Assembly (NCBI RefSeq): GCF_900110135.1
Contig: NZ_FOCO01000030.1
Coordinates: forward strand, 1 to 37,721
Reading direction: 5' to 3'
Origin: Pseudorhodobacter antarcticus
GTDB taxonomy: Bacteria; Pseudomonadota; Alphaproteobacteria; Rhodobacterales; Rhodobacteraceae
Length of the DNA: 37,721 nucleotides
In this document: positions 16,961 through 24,881 of the stretch, in pieces
Numbering within the stretch: the first letter of the stretch is position 1
Layout: the number at the start of each line of letters is the position of its first letter
Notes under the pieces: generated by a model
What the model saw: only the letters and a program-made list of their open reading frames with translations
The model's database searches: none
Told to the model about the DNA's origin: nothing
Program-made: the position numbers and the translations under genes

Positions 16961-18061
16961 GTGATCGAAAAGCGGCGCATTCCATTGGGGATCCTCTACT
17001 CCGCATCGGGGAGTTACGCTTTGATTTCGCAAGCCTGCCGTGTGGGTGTATCGTCGGCGATCAACGCCGTGAACGCGGACCCTGCGCTGGATCTGGCCTT
17101 TGTGCCGGTGGTGCGGGACCCTGCGGGCAACGTCGATCTTTATGGCCCGATGTGTGAGGATATCCTGCGCCATTCCGGTGCAAACCATGTTATTGGCTGT
17201 GTCACCTCATGGAGCCGCAAAGAGGTGATCCCGACCCTTGAAAAACACGGTGGATCGCTGTGGTATGCCGTGCCTTATGAGGGGTTCGAGGCGTCAGATC
17301 ATATCGTTTATACCCACGCTTGCTCGAACCAACATCTGCTACCGTTGTTGGCGTTTGTGATGCCCCGCTTTGGCGGCCGCGGGTTTCTGGCAGGGTCAAA
17401 TTACATCTGGGGCTGGGAGATGAGCCGCCTTGCGCGCGAGCGGATCATGCAGGCCGGGGGCGTGGTGCTTGGCGAGCGGTATTTGCCCATCGGCTCTGTG
17501 GATGTGGACCGGATGATCGAAGAGATCAGGCTGGCCCGGCCTGATTTTGTGCTGAACTCGTTGATCGGGCCTTCGTCTTATGCGTTCATGGTGGCCTATC
17601 GCGCGCTTGGGCTGTCGGACCCGCATTTTGCGCCCGCGCGGTGCCCGGTGCTGTCGTGCAATCTGACCGAATGTGAACTGCCCGCGCTTGGAGGTGCCGC
17701 CGAAGGGTTAATCGCTGCGGGCCCGTATTTTTGCGGGGCGGCAGGCTGGCCCCGCCAGCGGTGCGACTTTGGCTCCTCGCATGAAGCGGCTGCATTTGCC
17801 GCAGTAATGGAGCTGGCGCGGCTGCTTGCGCACCGTCCGGGGGGCGAACACCTAAGCCTTGCGCGATTGCTGGCCGAACATTCGGGCACGCCGGGCATCA
17901 TTGATGTGCAGACGCATCACACCGTTTTGCCGGTTATCATCGCGCAGGTGCGGGGTGGCGCGTTTCACCCCCTGCGCCGGATCGAAGGTGTGGCAGGTGA
18001 TCCCTATCTAACCCGGGGGTGTGACGTGCGGGCTGCCCCCTTGCTGCGGGTGGTGTCGTGA
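16961..18061 (+). CDS. amiC: AmiC-like amide-sensing regulator
   Basis: This 366-residue protein has a type-I periplasmic-binding fold without a signal peptide, so it is cytoplasmic. It follows Pseudomonas AmiC closely: GILYSASGSYALI at the N-terminus, GCVTSWSRKEVIPTLEKHGGSLWY near residues 78-100, PYEGFE near 104-109, AGSNYIWGWEMSRLARE near 145-160 and DVDRMIEEIRLARPDFVLNSLIG near 183-205. In the known system AmiC binds small aliphatic amides and holds AmiR inactive when inducer is absent. The start is GTG 16961 with GGAG at 16949-16952. Its stop overlaps the start of the ANTAR gene, fitting an AmiC-AmiR complex made in fixed ratio. Confidence 0.88.
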   Translation: MIEKRRIPLGILYSASGSYALISQACRVGVSSAINAVNADPALDLAFVPVVRDPAGNVDLYGPMCEDILRHSGANHVIGCVTSWSRKEVIPTLEKHGGSLWYAVPYEGFEASDHIVYTHACSNQHLLPLLAFVMPRFGGRGFLAGSNYIWGWEMSRLARERIMQAGGVVLGERYLPIGSVDVDRMIEEIRLARPDFVLNSLIGPSSYAFMVAYRALGLSDPHFAPARCPVLSCNLTECELPALGGAAEGLIAAGPYFCGAAGWPRQRCDFGSSHEAAAFAAVMELARLLAHRPGGEHLSLARLLAEHSGTPGIIDVQTHHTVLPVIIAQVRGGAFHPLRRIEGVAGDPYLTRGCDVRAAPLLRVVS

Positions 18062-18678
18062 AGCAGCCTATTCGCATTCAGAACCTTGGCGGCGCGCGGG
18101 CGTTGATTTTGCACCGCGCGCATCCGACAGTGGTGGCCCTGACCCGCCAGTTGACGGCCATCGGGCTAGAGGTGCGGCAGGCATGGCCCGAGGGTGACGC
18201 GGATGTGGCCGCCGATGCCAGCGGCGTGGACTTTGTGTTTTTTGATGCCGACATGGGCCATGATGGGATGTTCCCATGGCCCGCGCAGCAACCGCCGGTG
18301 CCGCTGATCGCCCTGATTGGGTCCGAGGCGCCGGGCCGGATTGAATGGGCGCTGCGGGCGGGCGCGCAGGCGCAATTGCTGAAGCCTGTGGGCGATAACG
18401 GGGCCTATTCGGCGCTGCTGATCGCGCGCGATGCCTTTGATGCGCAACGGGCCCTGTTTGCCGAGGTTGCCGATCTGCGCCGGCGCCTGAATGAGCGGCA
18501 GACCGTGGTGCGCGCCGTGACCATGCTGATGGCGCGCGGCAAACCCGAGGCCGAGGCTTACGGCCAGCTGCGCCAGATGGCGATGGCATGGCGCATCAGT
18601 CTAGAGGATGCCGCTGGGCGGATCGTTGGTCCAACTGACCAGACGGGGGGCCGCGATGACCGACGCGACTGGGGTTAG
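18058..18678 (+). CDS. amiR: AmiR-like ANTAR-domain antitermination regulator
   Basis: This 206-residue protein has an N-terminal receiver-like domain (about 10-125) and a short coiled-coil linker (EVADLRRRLNERQ, near 137-149). A C-terminal ANTAR RNA-binding domain follows, with the conserved pattern VVRAVTMLMARGKPEAEAYGQLRQMAMAWRISLEDAAGRIV (about 150-190). ANTAR proteins bind nascent leader RNA and prevent a terminator from forming. The gene starts in the stop of amiC (GTGA) and overlaps the next permease. The attenuator at 16904-16942, upstream of amiC itself, is the natural target, which would make the whole operon self-induced. About 23 residues at the C-terminus extend past the ANTAR core. 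Confidence 0.88.
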   Translation: MKQPIRIQNLGGARALILHRAHPTVVALTRQLTAIGLEVRQAWPEGDADVAADASGVDFVFFDADMGHDGMFPWPAQQPPVPLIALIGSEAPGRIEWALRAGAQAQLLKPVGDNGAYSALLIARDAFDAQRALFAEVADLRRRLNERQTVVRAVTMLMARGKPEAEAYGQLRQMAMAWRISLEDAAGRIVGPTDQTGGRDDRRDWG

Positions 18679-19540
18679 GGCCACACGCCCGCGCGGTGTG
18701 CTGTCGCGCCTTGCCCGGCGCAAACTGGCGGTGTTTGGCGCGGTCGTCATTGTGCTGATCGTGGGGGCGGCGCTGTTTGCACCGCTGATTGCGCCTTTCG
18801 CGCCTGACGACCAAATGTTTGACGGGCTGACGTTGCAGGGTGCGCCAATGCCGCCCGATGCCAAGTTTCTGATGGGCACCGACCTTTTGGGCCGCGATCT
18901 GTTCTCGCGCATTTTGTATGGTGCGCGCACATCGCTGGTGATCGGCGTGGTGGCCAATGGGCTGGCACTGCTGATTGGCACGCTGGTCGGGCTGACGGCA
19001 GGGTATTTTGGCGGCTGGCTGGGGGCGGCCCTGATGCGCTTCACCGATCTAATGATGGCCTTTCCGGCATTGTTGCTGGCGATTTGTTTGGCGGCGATTT
19101 TCCAACCCTCGCTGTGGATTGTGGCTTTGGTCATTGCGCTGGTGAACTGGGTGCAGACCGCCCGTGTGATCTATACCGAGACCACCGCCATCGCCGCGCG
19201 CGATTTTATCGCAGCCGAGCGGACATTGGGTGCGGGCACGGGGCGCATTTTGTTCCGCCATATCCTGCCGCACCTCATGCCGACGATCATTGTCTGGGGC
19301 ACTTTGGGGATATCGACCACGGTGCTGCTGGAGGCAACTTTGTCGTTTCTGGGCGTCGGGGTGCAGCCCCCCACACCCAGCTGGGGCAACATCATCTTTG
19401 AAAACCAGACCTATTTCCAATCGGCCCCTTGGCTTGTGTTCATTCCCGGTGTGGCGATCATTCTTTTGGCGCTGGCGTTCAATCTGGTGGGTGACGCCTT
19501 GCGCGATGAGCTGGACCCAACACAGCGGGGGCGAACCTGA
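18656..19540 (+). CDS. DppC-like ABC transporter permease (importer 2)
   Basis: This 294-residue inner-membrane permease has its first helix near residues 27-47, the hallmark FLMGTDLLGRDLFSRILYGARTSLV near residues 78-102 and the EAA loop FIAAERTLGAGTGRILFRHILPHLMPTII near 183-211. The C-terminus is GDALRDELDP. The ATG at 18656 (MTDATGVRATRPRG) is preferred; it overlaps the amiR end by 23 bases. In this operon the C-type permease precedes the B-type, the reverse of importers 1 and 3, so the operon was assembled separately. The stop overlaps the next start (TGATG). Confidence 0.9.
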   Translation: MTDATGVRATRPRGVLSRLARRKLAVFGAVVIVLIVGAALFAPLIAPFAPDDQMFDGLTLQGAPMPPDAKFLMGTDLLGRDLFSRILYGARTSLVIGVVANGLALLIGTLVGLTAGYFGGWLGAALMRFTDLMMAFPALLLAICLAAIFQPSLWIVALVIALVNWVQTARVIYTETTAIAARDFIAAERTLGAGTGRILFRHILPHLMPTIIVWGTLGISTTVLLEATLSFLGVGVQPPTPSWGNIIFENQTYFQSAPWLVFIPGVAIILLALAFNLVGDALRDELDPTQRGRT

Positions 19541-20460
19541 TGCTGGGCTATCTGACAAGGCGGCTGGTGCAATCGGCGCTGATCTTGCTGGGGGTCAGTT
19601 TCATCACTTTCATTCTGCTTTATGTCCTGCCCGCCGACCCCGTTCGCCAAATCGCGGGACGTGCGGCCACGCCCGAGACGGTCGAAAATATCCGCCGTCA
19701 GCTTGGCCTTGATCAGCCATTTTTTGTGCAATACGGACGGTATTTGTGGGGGCTCGTGCAGGGCGATATGGGCCGCAGCTATTTGCAAAAGACCGAAGTG
19801 ACCGAGTTGATCTTGTCACGCCTGCCCGCCACGCTTTTGTTGATGCTGGCGGCGATCACCGCCGAGTTGCTGATTGGTCTGGCCATGGGCATCATTGCCG
19901 CCGTGTGGCGTGGGCGCTGGCCGGATCAGCTGTTGATGATGGCTTCGTTCATCACGGTATCGGCACCGCAATTCGTGGTGAGCCTGCTGCTGCTTTATGT
20001 TTTCGCGGTGCAACTGCGTTGGTTTCCCATTGGCGGCTACGGCACGTTTGCGCATTTGGTGCTGCCTGCGCTGACCTTGGGTATCCTTGGGTCTGGCTGG
20101 TACGCGCGGATGATGCGTTCGTCGATGATCGACGTGTTGCGGACCGATTACATCCGCACCGCGCGCGCCAAGGGCCTTGGTCGCGCGCGCGTGGTGCTGC
20201 GCCATGCCCTGCCCAACGCTATATTGCCCGTGATTGCCATGATCGGCATCGACATCGGCATTTTTATGGGCGGCATTGTGGTGGTGGAATCGGTGTTTGG
20301 CTGGCCCGGCATTGGCCAGCTTGCTTGGCAGGCCATTCAGCGCGTCGACATTCCCATCATCATGGGCGTCACGCTGGTTTCGGCCTGCGCCATCGTGCTT
20401 GGAAATTTGCTGGCCGATCTCGTGGCCCCCTTTGTTGACCCCCGCATCAAGCTGCGCTGA
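19540..20460 (+). CDS. DppB-like ABC transporter permease (importer 2)
   Basis: This 306-residue permease begins MLGYLTRRLVQSALILLGVSFITFILL with the family LPADPVRQIAG after the first helix. The B-type EAA loop is seen as YIRTARAKGLGRARVVLRHALPNAILPVIA, near residues 204-233. It forms the membrane channel with the preceding DppC-like protein. The start overlaps the previous stop by one base, and the next gene begins 37 bases later with its own GGAG. Confidence 0.9.
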   Translation: MLGYLTRRLVQSALILLGVSFITFILLYVLPADPVRQIAGRAATPETVENIRRQLGLDQPFFVQYGRYLWGLVQGDMGRSYLQKTEVTELILSRLPATLLLMLAAITAELLIGLAMGIIAAVWRGRWPDQLLMMASFITVSAPQFVVSLLLLYVFAVQLRWFPIGGYGTFAHLVLPALTLGILGSGWYARMMRSSMIDVLRTDYIRTARAKGLGRARVVLRHALPNAILPVIAMIGIDIGIFMGGIVVVESVFGWPGIGQLAWQAIQRVDIPIIMGVTLVSACAIVLGNLLADLVAPFVDPRIKLR

Positions 20461-20497
20461 TGCGCCTTTTATTTGACCACCCAACAGGAGAAAAATC

Positions 20498-22108
20498 GTG
20501 AATAAATGGCTTCTCTCGACCGCACTGACCCTGTCGCTGGCCGCACCTGTGCTGGCGCAAGATTACACCCCCGATCCAAACGCCAAAAGTGGCGGGTCGA
20601 TCACAATCACCTATAAGGATGATGTGGCCACGCTGGACCCTGCCATCGGCTATGACTGGCAGAACTGGTCAATGATCAAATCCATCTTTGACAGCCTGAT
20701 GGATTATGTGCCCGGAACCACCACGCTGCGTCCCGGGCTTGCGGACAGTTACGAATTGTCGGCAGACGGCCTAGTTTACACCTTCAAGCTGCGTGCGGGT
20801 GTGAAGTTTCACAATGGCCGCGAGATGACGGCGGATGATGTAAAATATTCGCTGGACCGGGTGACCAACCCCGCCACCCAATCGCCGGGGGCAGGGTTCT
20901 TCGGCTCCATCGCCGGGTATGATGCGGCGGGCGACGCGGGGCTTTCGGGCGTGGAAGTGGTGGACCCATTGACGGTTAAAATCACGCTGTCGCGACCGGA
21001 TGCCACATTCCTGCATGTCATGGCCCTGAATTTTTCGTCGATTGTCCCAAAAGAGGCCGTTGATGCGGCGGCGGGCGATTTTGGCAAAATGCCCGTCGGC
21101 ACTGGGGCTTTCAAGCTGGCAGAATGGACGTTGGGCCAAAAGCTGGTGTTCGAGAAAAATGCTGATCATTGGCGCGCAGGTGTGCCCTACCTTGACAGCA
21201 TCGTGTTCGAGGTGGGCCAAGAGCCGGTTGTCGCCCTGTTGCGGCTGCAAAGCGGCGAGGTTGACGTGCCCGGTGACGGTATCCCACCCGCCAAGTTTGT
21301 CGAAGTGATGGCCGATCCTGTGCAAGCGGCGCAAGTCGTGATCGGGGGGCAATTGCAGACAGGATACATCACCCTGAACGTCACGGCCCCGCCTTTTGAC
21401 AAGCTAGAGGTCCGAAAGGCCGTCAATATGGCGATCAACAAAGACCGGATTGTGCAGATTATTAACGGCCGGGCGATCCCGGCCAACCAGCCGCTGCCGC
21501 CCTCGATGCCCGGATATACTGCGGGTTATACGGGCTTTGCCTTTGATGTGGAGGGTGCCAAGAAACTGCTGACGCAGGCCGGGCTGCCCGATGGGTTCGA
21601 GACCGACCTGTATGTGATGAACACCGACCCTAACCCCCGTATTGCCCAAGCGATGCAGCAAGATCTGGCGGCCATTGGGGTCAAGGTGAACATCCGAAGC
21701 CTCGCGCAGGCCAATGTGATCGAGGCGGGCGGTGCAGGCACAGCGCCCATGATCTGGTCGGGCGGTATGGCGTGGATTGCCGATTTTCCCGATCCGTCGA
21801 ACTTCTACGGCCCAATCCTTGGCTGTTCGGGGGCCGCTGAAGGGGGTTGGAACTGGTCGAAGTTCTGCGATGCAGGCCTTGATGCCAAAGCGGCGCAAGC
21901 TGACAGCATGGCCGACCCGGCCAAGGCTGCCGAGCGGATGGCGCTGTGGTCTGATGTCTACATGGGCGTGATGGAGCAGGCGCCTTGGGTGCCGGTGTTC
22001 AATGAGGAGCGCTATACGATGAAGTCCGACCGCATGGGCGGCGCGGATGCGCTTTACGTCGATCCGGTGTCGATCCCTGTCAACTATGACTATGTTTTCG
22101 TGAAATAA
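20498..22108 (+). CDS. Extracellular solute-binding protein, family 5 (importer 2)
   Basis: This 536-residue periplasmic binding protein has a Sec signal peptide ending near residue 21 (LSLAAPVLAQ). Family features include TFKLRAGVKFHNGREMTADDVKYSLDRV near residues 95-123 and KAVNMAINKDRIVQIINGRAIPANQPLPP near 307-335. The start is GTG 20498 behind AGGAG. It lies directly before an acetamidase/formamidase gene and in the same operon as the amide sensor, so its ligand is probably an amide-bearing compound that also induces through AmiC. This is inference from context. It is not closely similar to the binding proteins of importers 1 or 3. Confidence 0.9.
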   Translation: MNKWLLSTALTLSLAAPVLAQDYTPDPNAKSGGSITITYKDDVATLDPAIGYDWQNWSMIKSIFDSLMDYVPGTTTLRPGLADSYELSADGLVYTFKLRAGVKFHNGREMTADDVKYSLDRVTNPATQSPGAGFFGSIAGYDAAGDAGLSGVEVVDPLTVKITLSRPDATFLHVMALNFSSIVPKEAVDAAAGDFGKMPVGTGAFKLAEWTLGQKLVFEKNADHWRAGVPYLDSIVFEVGQEPVVALLRLQSGEVDVPGDGIPPAKFVEVMADPVQAAQVVIGGQLQTGYITLNVTAPPFDKLEVRKAVNMAINKDRIVQIINGRAIPANQPLPPSMPGYTAGYTGFAFDVEGAKKLLTQAGLPDGFETDLYVMNTDPNPRIAQAMQQDLAAIGVKVNIRSLAQANVIEAGGAGTAPMIWSGGMAWIADFPDPSNFYGPILGCSGAAEGGWNWSKFCDAGLDAKAAQADSMADPAKAAERMALWSDVYMGVMEQAPWVPVFNEERYTMKSDRMGGADALYVDPVSIPVNYDYVFVK

Positions 22109-22109
22109 T

Positions 22110-23069
22110 ATGTGCAAAGCCTGTAACTATACCATCCATGGCGCGCAGCATCATTTCGGCTGGGACAATTCCCTGGCCCCGGTGCTGCGCGCTGAACCGG
22201 GATCAACGATCCTGTTTCATTGCAATGACAGCTCGGCGGGCCAACTTGGCCCGTCGTCGACCGTCGCCGATATTGCCGCGCTGGATTTCGGCAAAATCAA
22301 CCCGGTGTCGGGCCCTGTGTATATTGAGGGCGCGATGCCCGGTGATGCGGTGAAAATTACCATCGAAAGCTTTGCCCCGCGTGAGATGGCGGGTGTAGGG
22401 TTTGGGTGGACCGCGAACATCCCCGGCTTTGGTCTTTTGGCCGACCAATTTCCCGACCCAGCGCTAAAGGTCTGGAAATATGACACGCGCACGATGGAGC
22501 CTGCCCTTTGGGACACCAACGCCCGCGTGCCGCTGAAACCCTTTGCCGGCACCATCGGCAATGCTTTGGCCGAGGCAGGGCTGCATTCGGTCGTGCCCCC
22601 GCGCCGGGTTGGTGGCAATCTGGACATCCGGGATCTGAACGCTGGGGTCACACTTTACCTGCCGGTCGAGGTGGCAGGGGCGCTGTTCAGCGTGGGTGAT
22701 ACCCATGCAGCCCAAGGGGATGGCGAGGTGTGTGGCACCGCCATCGAGTCGCCGATGGACGTGGTGCTGACCCTTGATCTTGTCAAAGGTGCCAACCTGA
22801 AAACCCCGCGCTTTACCACGCCGGGGCCGGTCACGCGGCATCTGGATGCCAAGGGCTATGAGGTGACGACCGGGATTGGGCCTGATCTGATGTCGGCGGC
22901 CCGCGATGCAGTGTCGGCCATGGTGGACCTGTTATCCGCGCAGCGCGGAATGGCGGCGGTGGATGCCTATATGCTGGTATCGACCTGCGGCGATCTGCGG
23001 ATATCCGAAATTGTGGATATGCCCAACTGGGTTGTCAGCTTCTACTTTCCGCGTTGCGTGTTTGAATGA
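22110..23069 (+). CDS. Acetamidase/formamidase family protein (second copy)
   Basis: This 319-residue FmdA/AmdA-family amidohydrolase is cytoplasmic. Motifs are GPVYIEGAMPGDAVKITIESFAP near residues 69-91, GGNLDIRDLNAGVTLYLPVEVAGALF near 169-194 and SVGDTHAAQGDGEVCGTAIESP near 195-216. The N-terminus MCKACNYTIHGAQHHFGWDN resembles formamidase-like members. It starts one base after the binding-protein stop and ends in ATGA overlap with the fused ATPase, so the enzyme is built into the importer operon. It probably releases ammonia from the imported amide. It shares only family motifs with the copy at 6230-7168. Confidence 0.9.
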   Translation: MCKACNYTIHGAQHHFGWDNSLAPVLRAEPGSTILFHCNDSSAGQLGPSSTVADIAALDFGKINPVSGPVYIEGAMPGDAVKITIESFAPREMAGVGFGWTANIPGFGLLADQFPDPALKVWKYDTRTMEPALWDTNARVPLKPFAGTIGNALAEAGLHSVVPPRRVGGNLDIRDLNAGVTLYLPVEVAGALFSVGDTHAAQGDGEVCGTAIESPMDVVLTLDLVKGANLKTPRFTTPGPVTRHLDAKGYEVTTGIGPDLMSAARDAVSAMVDLLSAQRGMAAVDAYMLVSTCGDLRISEIVDMPNWVVSFYFPRCVFE

Positions 23070-24856
23070 GCTTTGCATCTGAGCCAACCGTCGGGGCCGC
23101 GCTGGCCCCGACACCAGACCCCGTACTGCGGGTCGATGGGCTGTGCGTTTCAGTGCGAACTGACGCGGGGCTGAAACCGCTTGTCAGCGATCTGTCTTTT
23201 GCCCTGAACCGTGGCGAGACGCTTGCCATTGCGGGCGAAAGCGGGTCGGGCAAGTCGATCACCTCGCTGGCGATCATGGGGCTGCTGCCACCGCCTGCGG
23301 TGCATATCTCGGGCGGCAGCATCCATCTTGGGGCGGTCGGTTTGCACGATTTGCCCGAACATCAGATGCGCGCCATTCGCGGCGACCGTATCGCGATGAT
23401 TTTTCAAGAACCGATGACCAGCCTGAACCCGGTGCTGACCGTGGGCTTTCAACTGGCCGAGGCGATCCGCGCGCATCAAGATGTCAGCCGCGCCACCGCC
23501 CGCACCCGCGCAATTGAGGCGTTGCAGGCCGTGCGCCTGTCCGAACCTGCCCGCCGGTTCGACCAATACCCGCACGAGCTTTCTGGCGGAATGCGCCAGC
23601 GTGTGATGATCGCCATGGCGCTGGCCCTGCGCCCCGAGGTGTTGATTGCGGACGAGCCGACAACCGCGCTTGACGTGACCGTGCAGCGCGAGGTGCTGGA
23701 CCTTTTGCGCGATTTGCAGTGCGATCTGGGCACCGCGATTATCCTGATCACCCATGATATGGGCGTGGTTGCCGAAATGGCCGACCGGGTGATCGTGATG
23801 CAAAATGGCCGGATGGTGGAACAGGCCGCCACCCGCGACCTGTTTGCGCGACCCACGGAGCGCTACACCCGCGACCTGCTGGCCGCCGTGCCGCGCATGG
23901 GGCAGGGGGCGGCGCGTCATGCCCCCGTGCCTGCGGCTCTCGTCGCCAGCTTGCGCGATGTCAGCGTGCGCTTTGGTCTGAAAGGCGGGCTGCTGGGCCG
24001 CACGGTGCGCAATGTGCATGCGGTTGAGGCGGTCAGCTTTGACATTCGCCGCGCTGAAACATTCGCCTTGGTGGGCGAGTCTGGCTGCGGTAAATCGACC
24101 ATCGCCAAAGCGATGATGGGGCTGGTGGATCACGCGGGCAGCATTGCGATCGGCGACACTTCGCTAAAAGGTCTGGACAAACAGGGCCTTAAAAACATCC
24201 GCCGGCGCGTGCAGATGGTGTTTCAAGACCCGATGGCCGCGTTGAACCCCCGCATGCGGGTGGGCGATCTGATTGCGGAGCCGCTTGTCATTCACCGCAT
24301 CGGCACGCGCGAAACCCAATGCGCCCGCGCGGCGGATCTGATGGCCCGCGTGGGCCTGACCGCCGACCAATACGACCGATACCCGCATGAATTTTCGGGC
24401 GGGCAGCGCCAGCGCATCTGCATTGCCCGCGCTTTGTGCCTGAACCCTGAGTTGATCATCGCCGATGAAAGCGTGTCGGCGCTGGATGTCAGCGTGCAGG
24501 CGCGGGTGTTGGATTTGCTTGCCACCTTGCAGCGCGAATTTGGCGTGGCCTATCTGTTCATCAGCCATGATATGGCGGTGGTGGAAAACATCTGCGACCG
24601 GGTGGCGGTGATGTATCTGGGCCAGATTGTCGAGATGGGCACCAAGGCGCAGGTGTTTGGCAACTCGCAACACCCCTACACCCGGCGCTTGATCGACGCG
24701 GTGCCGGTGCCCGATCCTGCATTTGTGCGCCAACCGCAGCCACGCCTTGCGGGCGATGTGCCAAGCCCGGTTTTTGCAATTGGCGCGGGGCCGGTGCGGG
24801 TGGCGTTGACAGATATTGGCGGAGGGCATCTGGTGGCGCAAGGGTCAGGTGATTGA
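23066..24856 (+). CDS. Fused double ATP-binding protein of a Dpp/Opp-type importer (importer 2)
   Basis: This 596-residue protein joins a DppD-like and a DppF-like ATPase, as in GsiA-type proteins. The first domain has Walker A GESGSGKS at residues 57-64, LSGGMRQRV and LIADEP. The second begins near residue 290 and has GESGCGKST near 337-345, FSGGQRQRICIARAL and IIADESVSALDVS, with ES in place of the usual EP after Walker B. The catalytic glutamates are present in both halves. The cysteine-cluster extensions of separate DppD/DppF are reduced. It is the last gene of the amiC-amiR operon and faces the importer-3 ATPase gene tail to tail with a 25-base gap. Confidence 0.9.
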   Translation: MSFASEPTVGAALAPTPDPVLRVDGLCVSVRTDAGLKPLVSDLSFALNRGETLAIAGESGSGKSITSLAIMGLLPPPAVHISGGSIHLGAVGLHDLPEHQMRAIRGDRIAMIFQEPMTSLNPVLTVGFQLAEAIRAHQDVSRATARTRAIEALQAVRLSEPARRFDQYPHELSGGMRQRVMIAMALALRPEVLIADEPTTALDVTVQREVLDLLRDLQCDLGTAIILITHDMGVVAEMADRVIVMQNGRMVEQAATRDLFARPTERYTRDLLAAVPRMGQGAARHAPVPAALVASLRDVSVRFGLKGGLLGRTVRNVHAVEAVSFDIRRAETFALVGESGCGKSTIAKAMMGLVDHAGSIAIGDTSLKGLDKQGLKNIRRRVQMVFQDPMAALNPRMRVGDLIAEPLVIHRIGTRETQCARAADLMARVGLTADQYDRYPHEFSGGQRQRICIARALCLNPELIIADESVSALDVSVQARVLDLLATLQREFGVAYLFISHDMAVVENICDRVAVMYLGQIVEMGTKAQVFGNSQHPYTRRLIDAVPVPDPAFVRQPQPRLAGDVPSPVFAIGAGPVRVALTDIGGGHLVAQGSGD

Positions 24857-24881
24857 GGCCAGAGACGGCGCCAGTCCCGGC

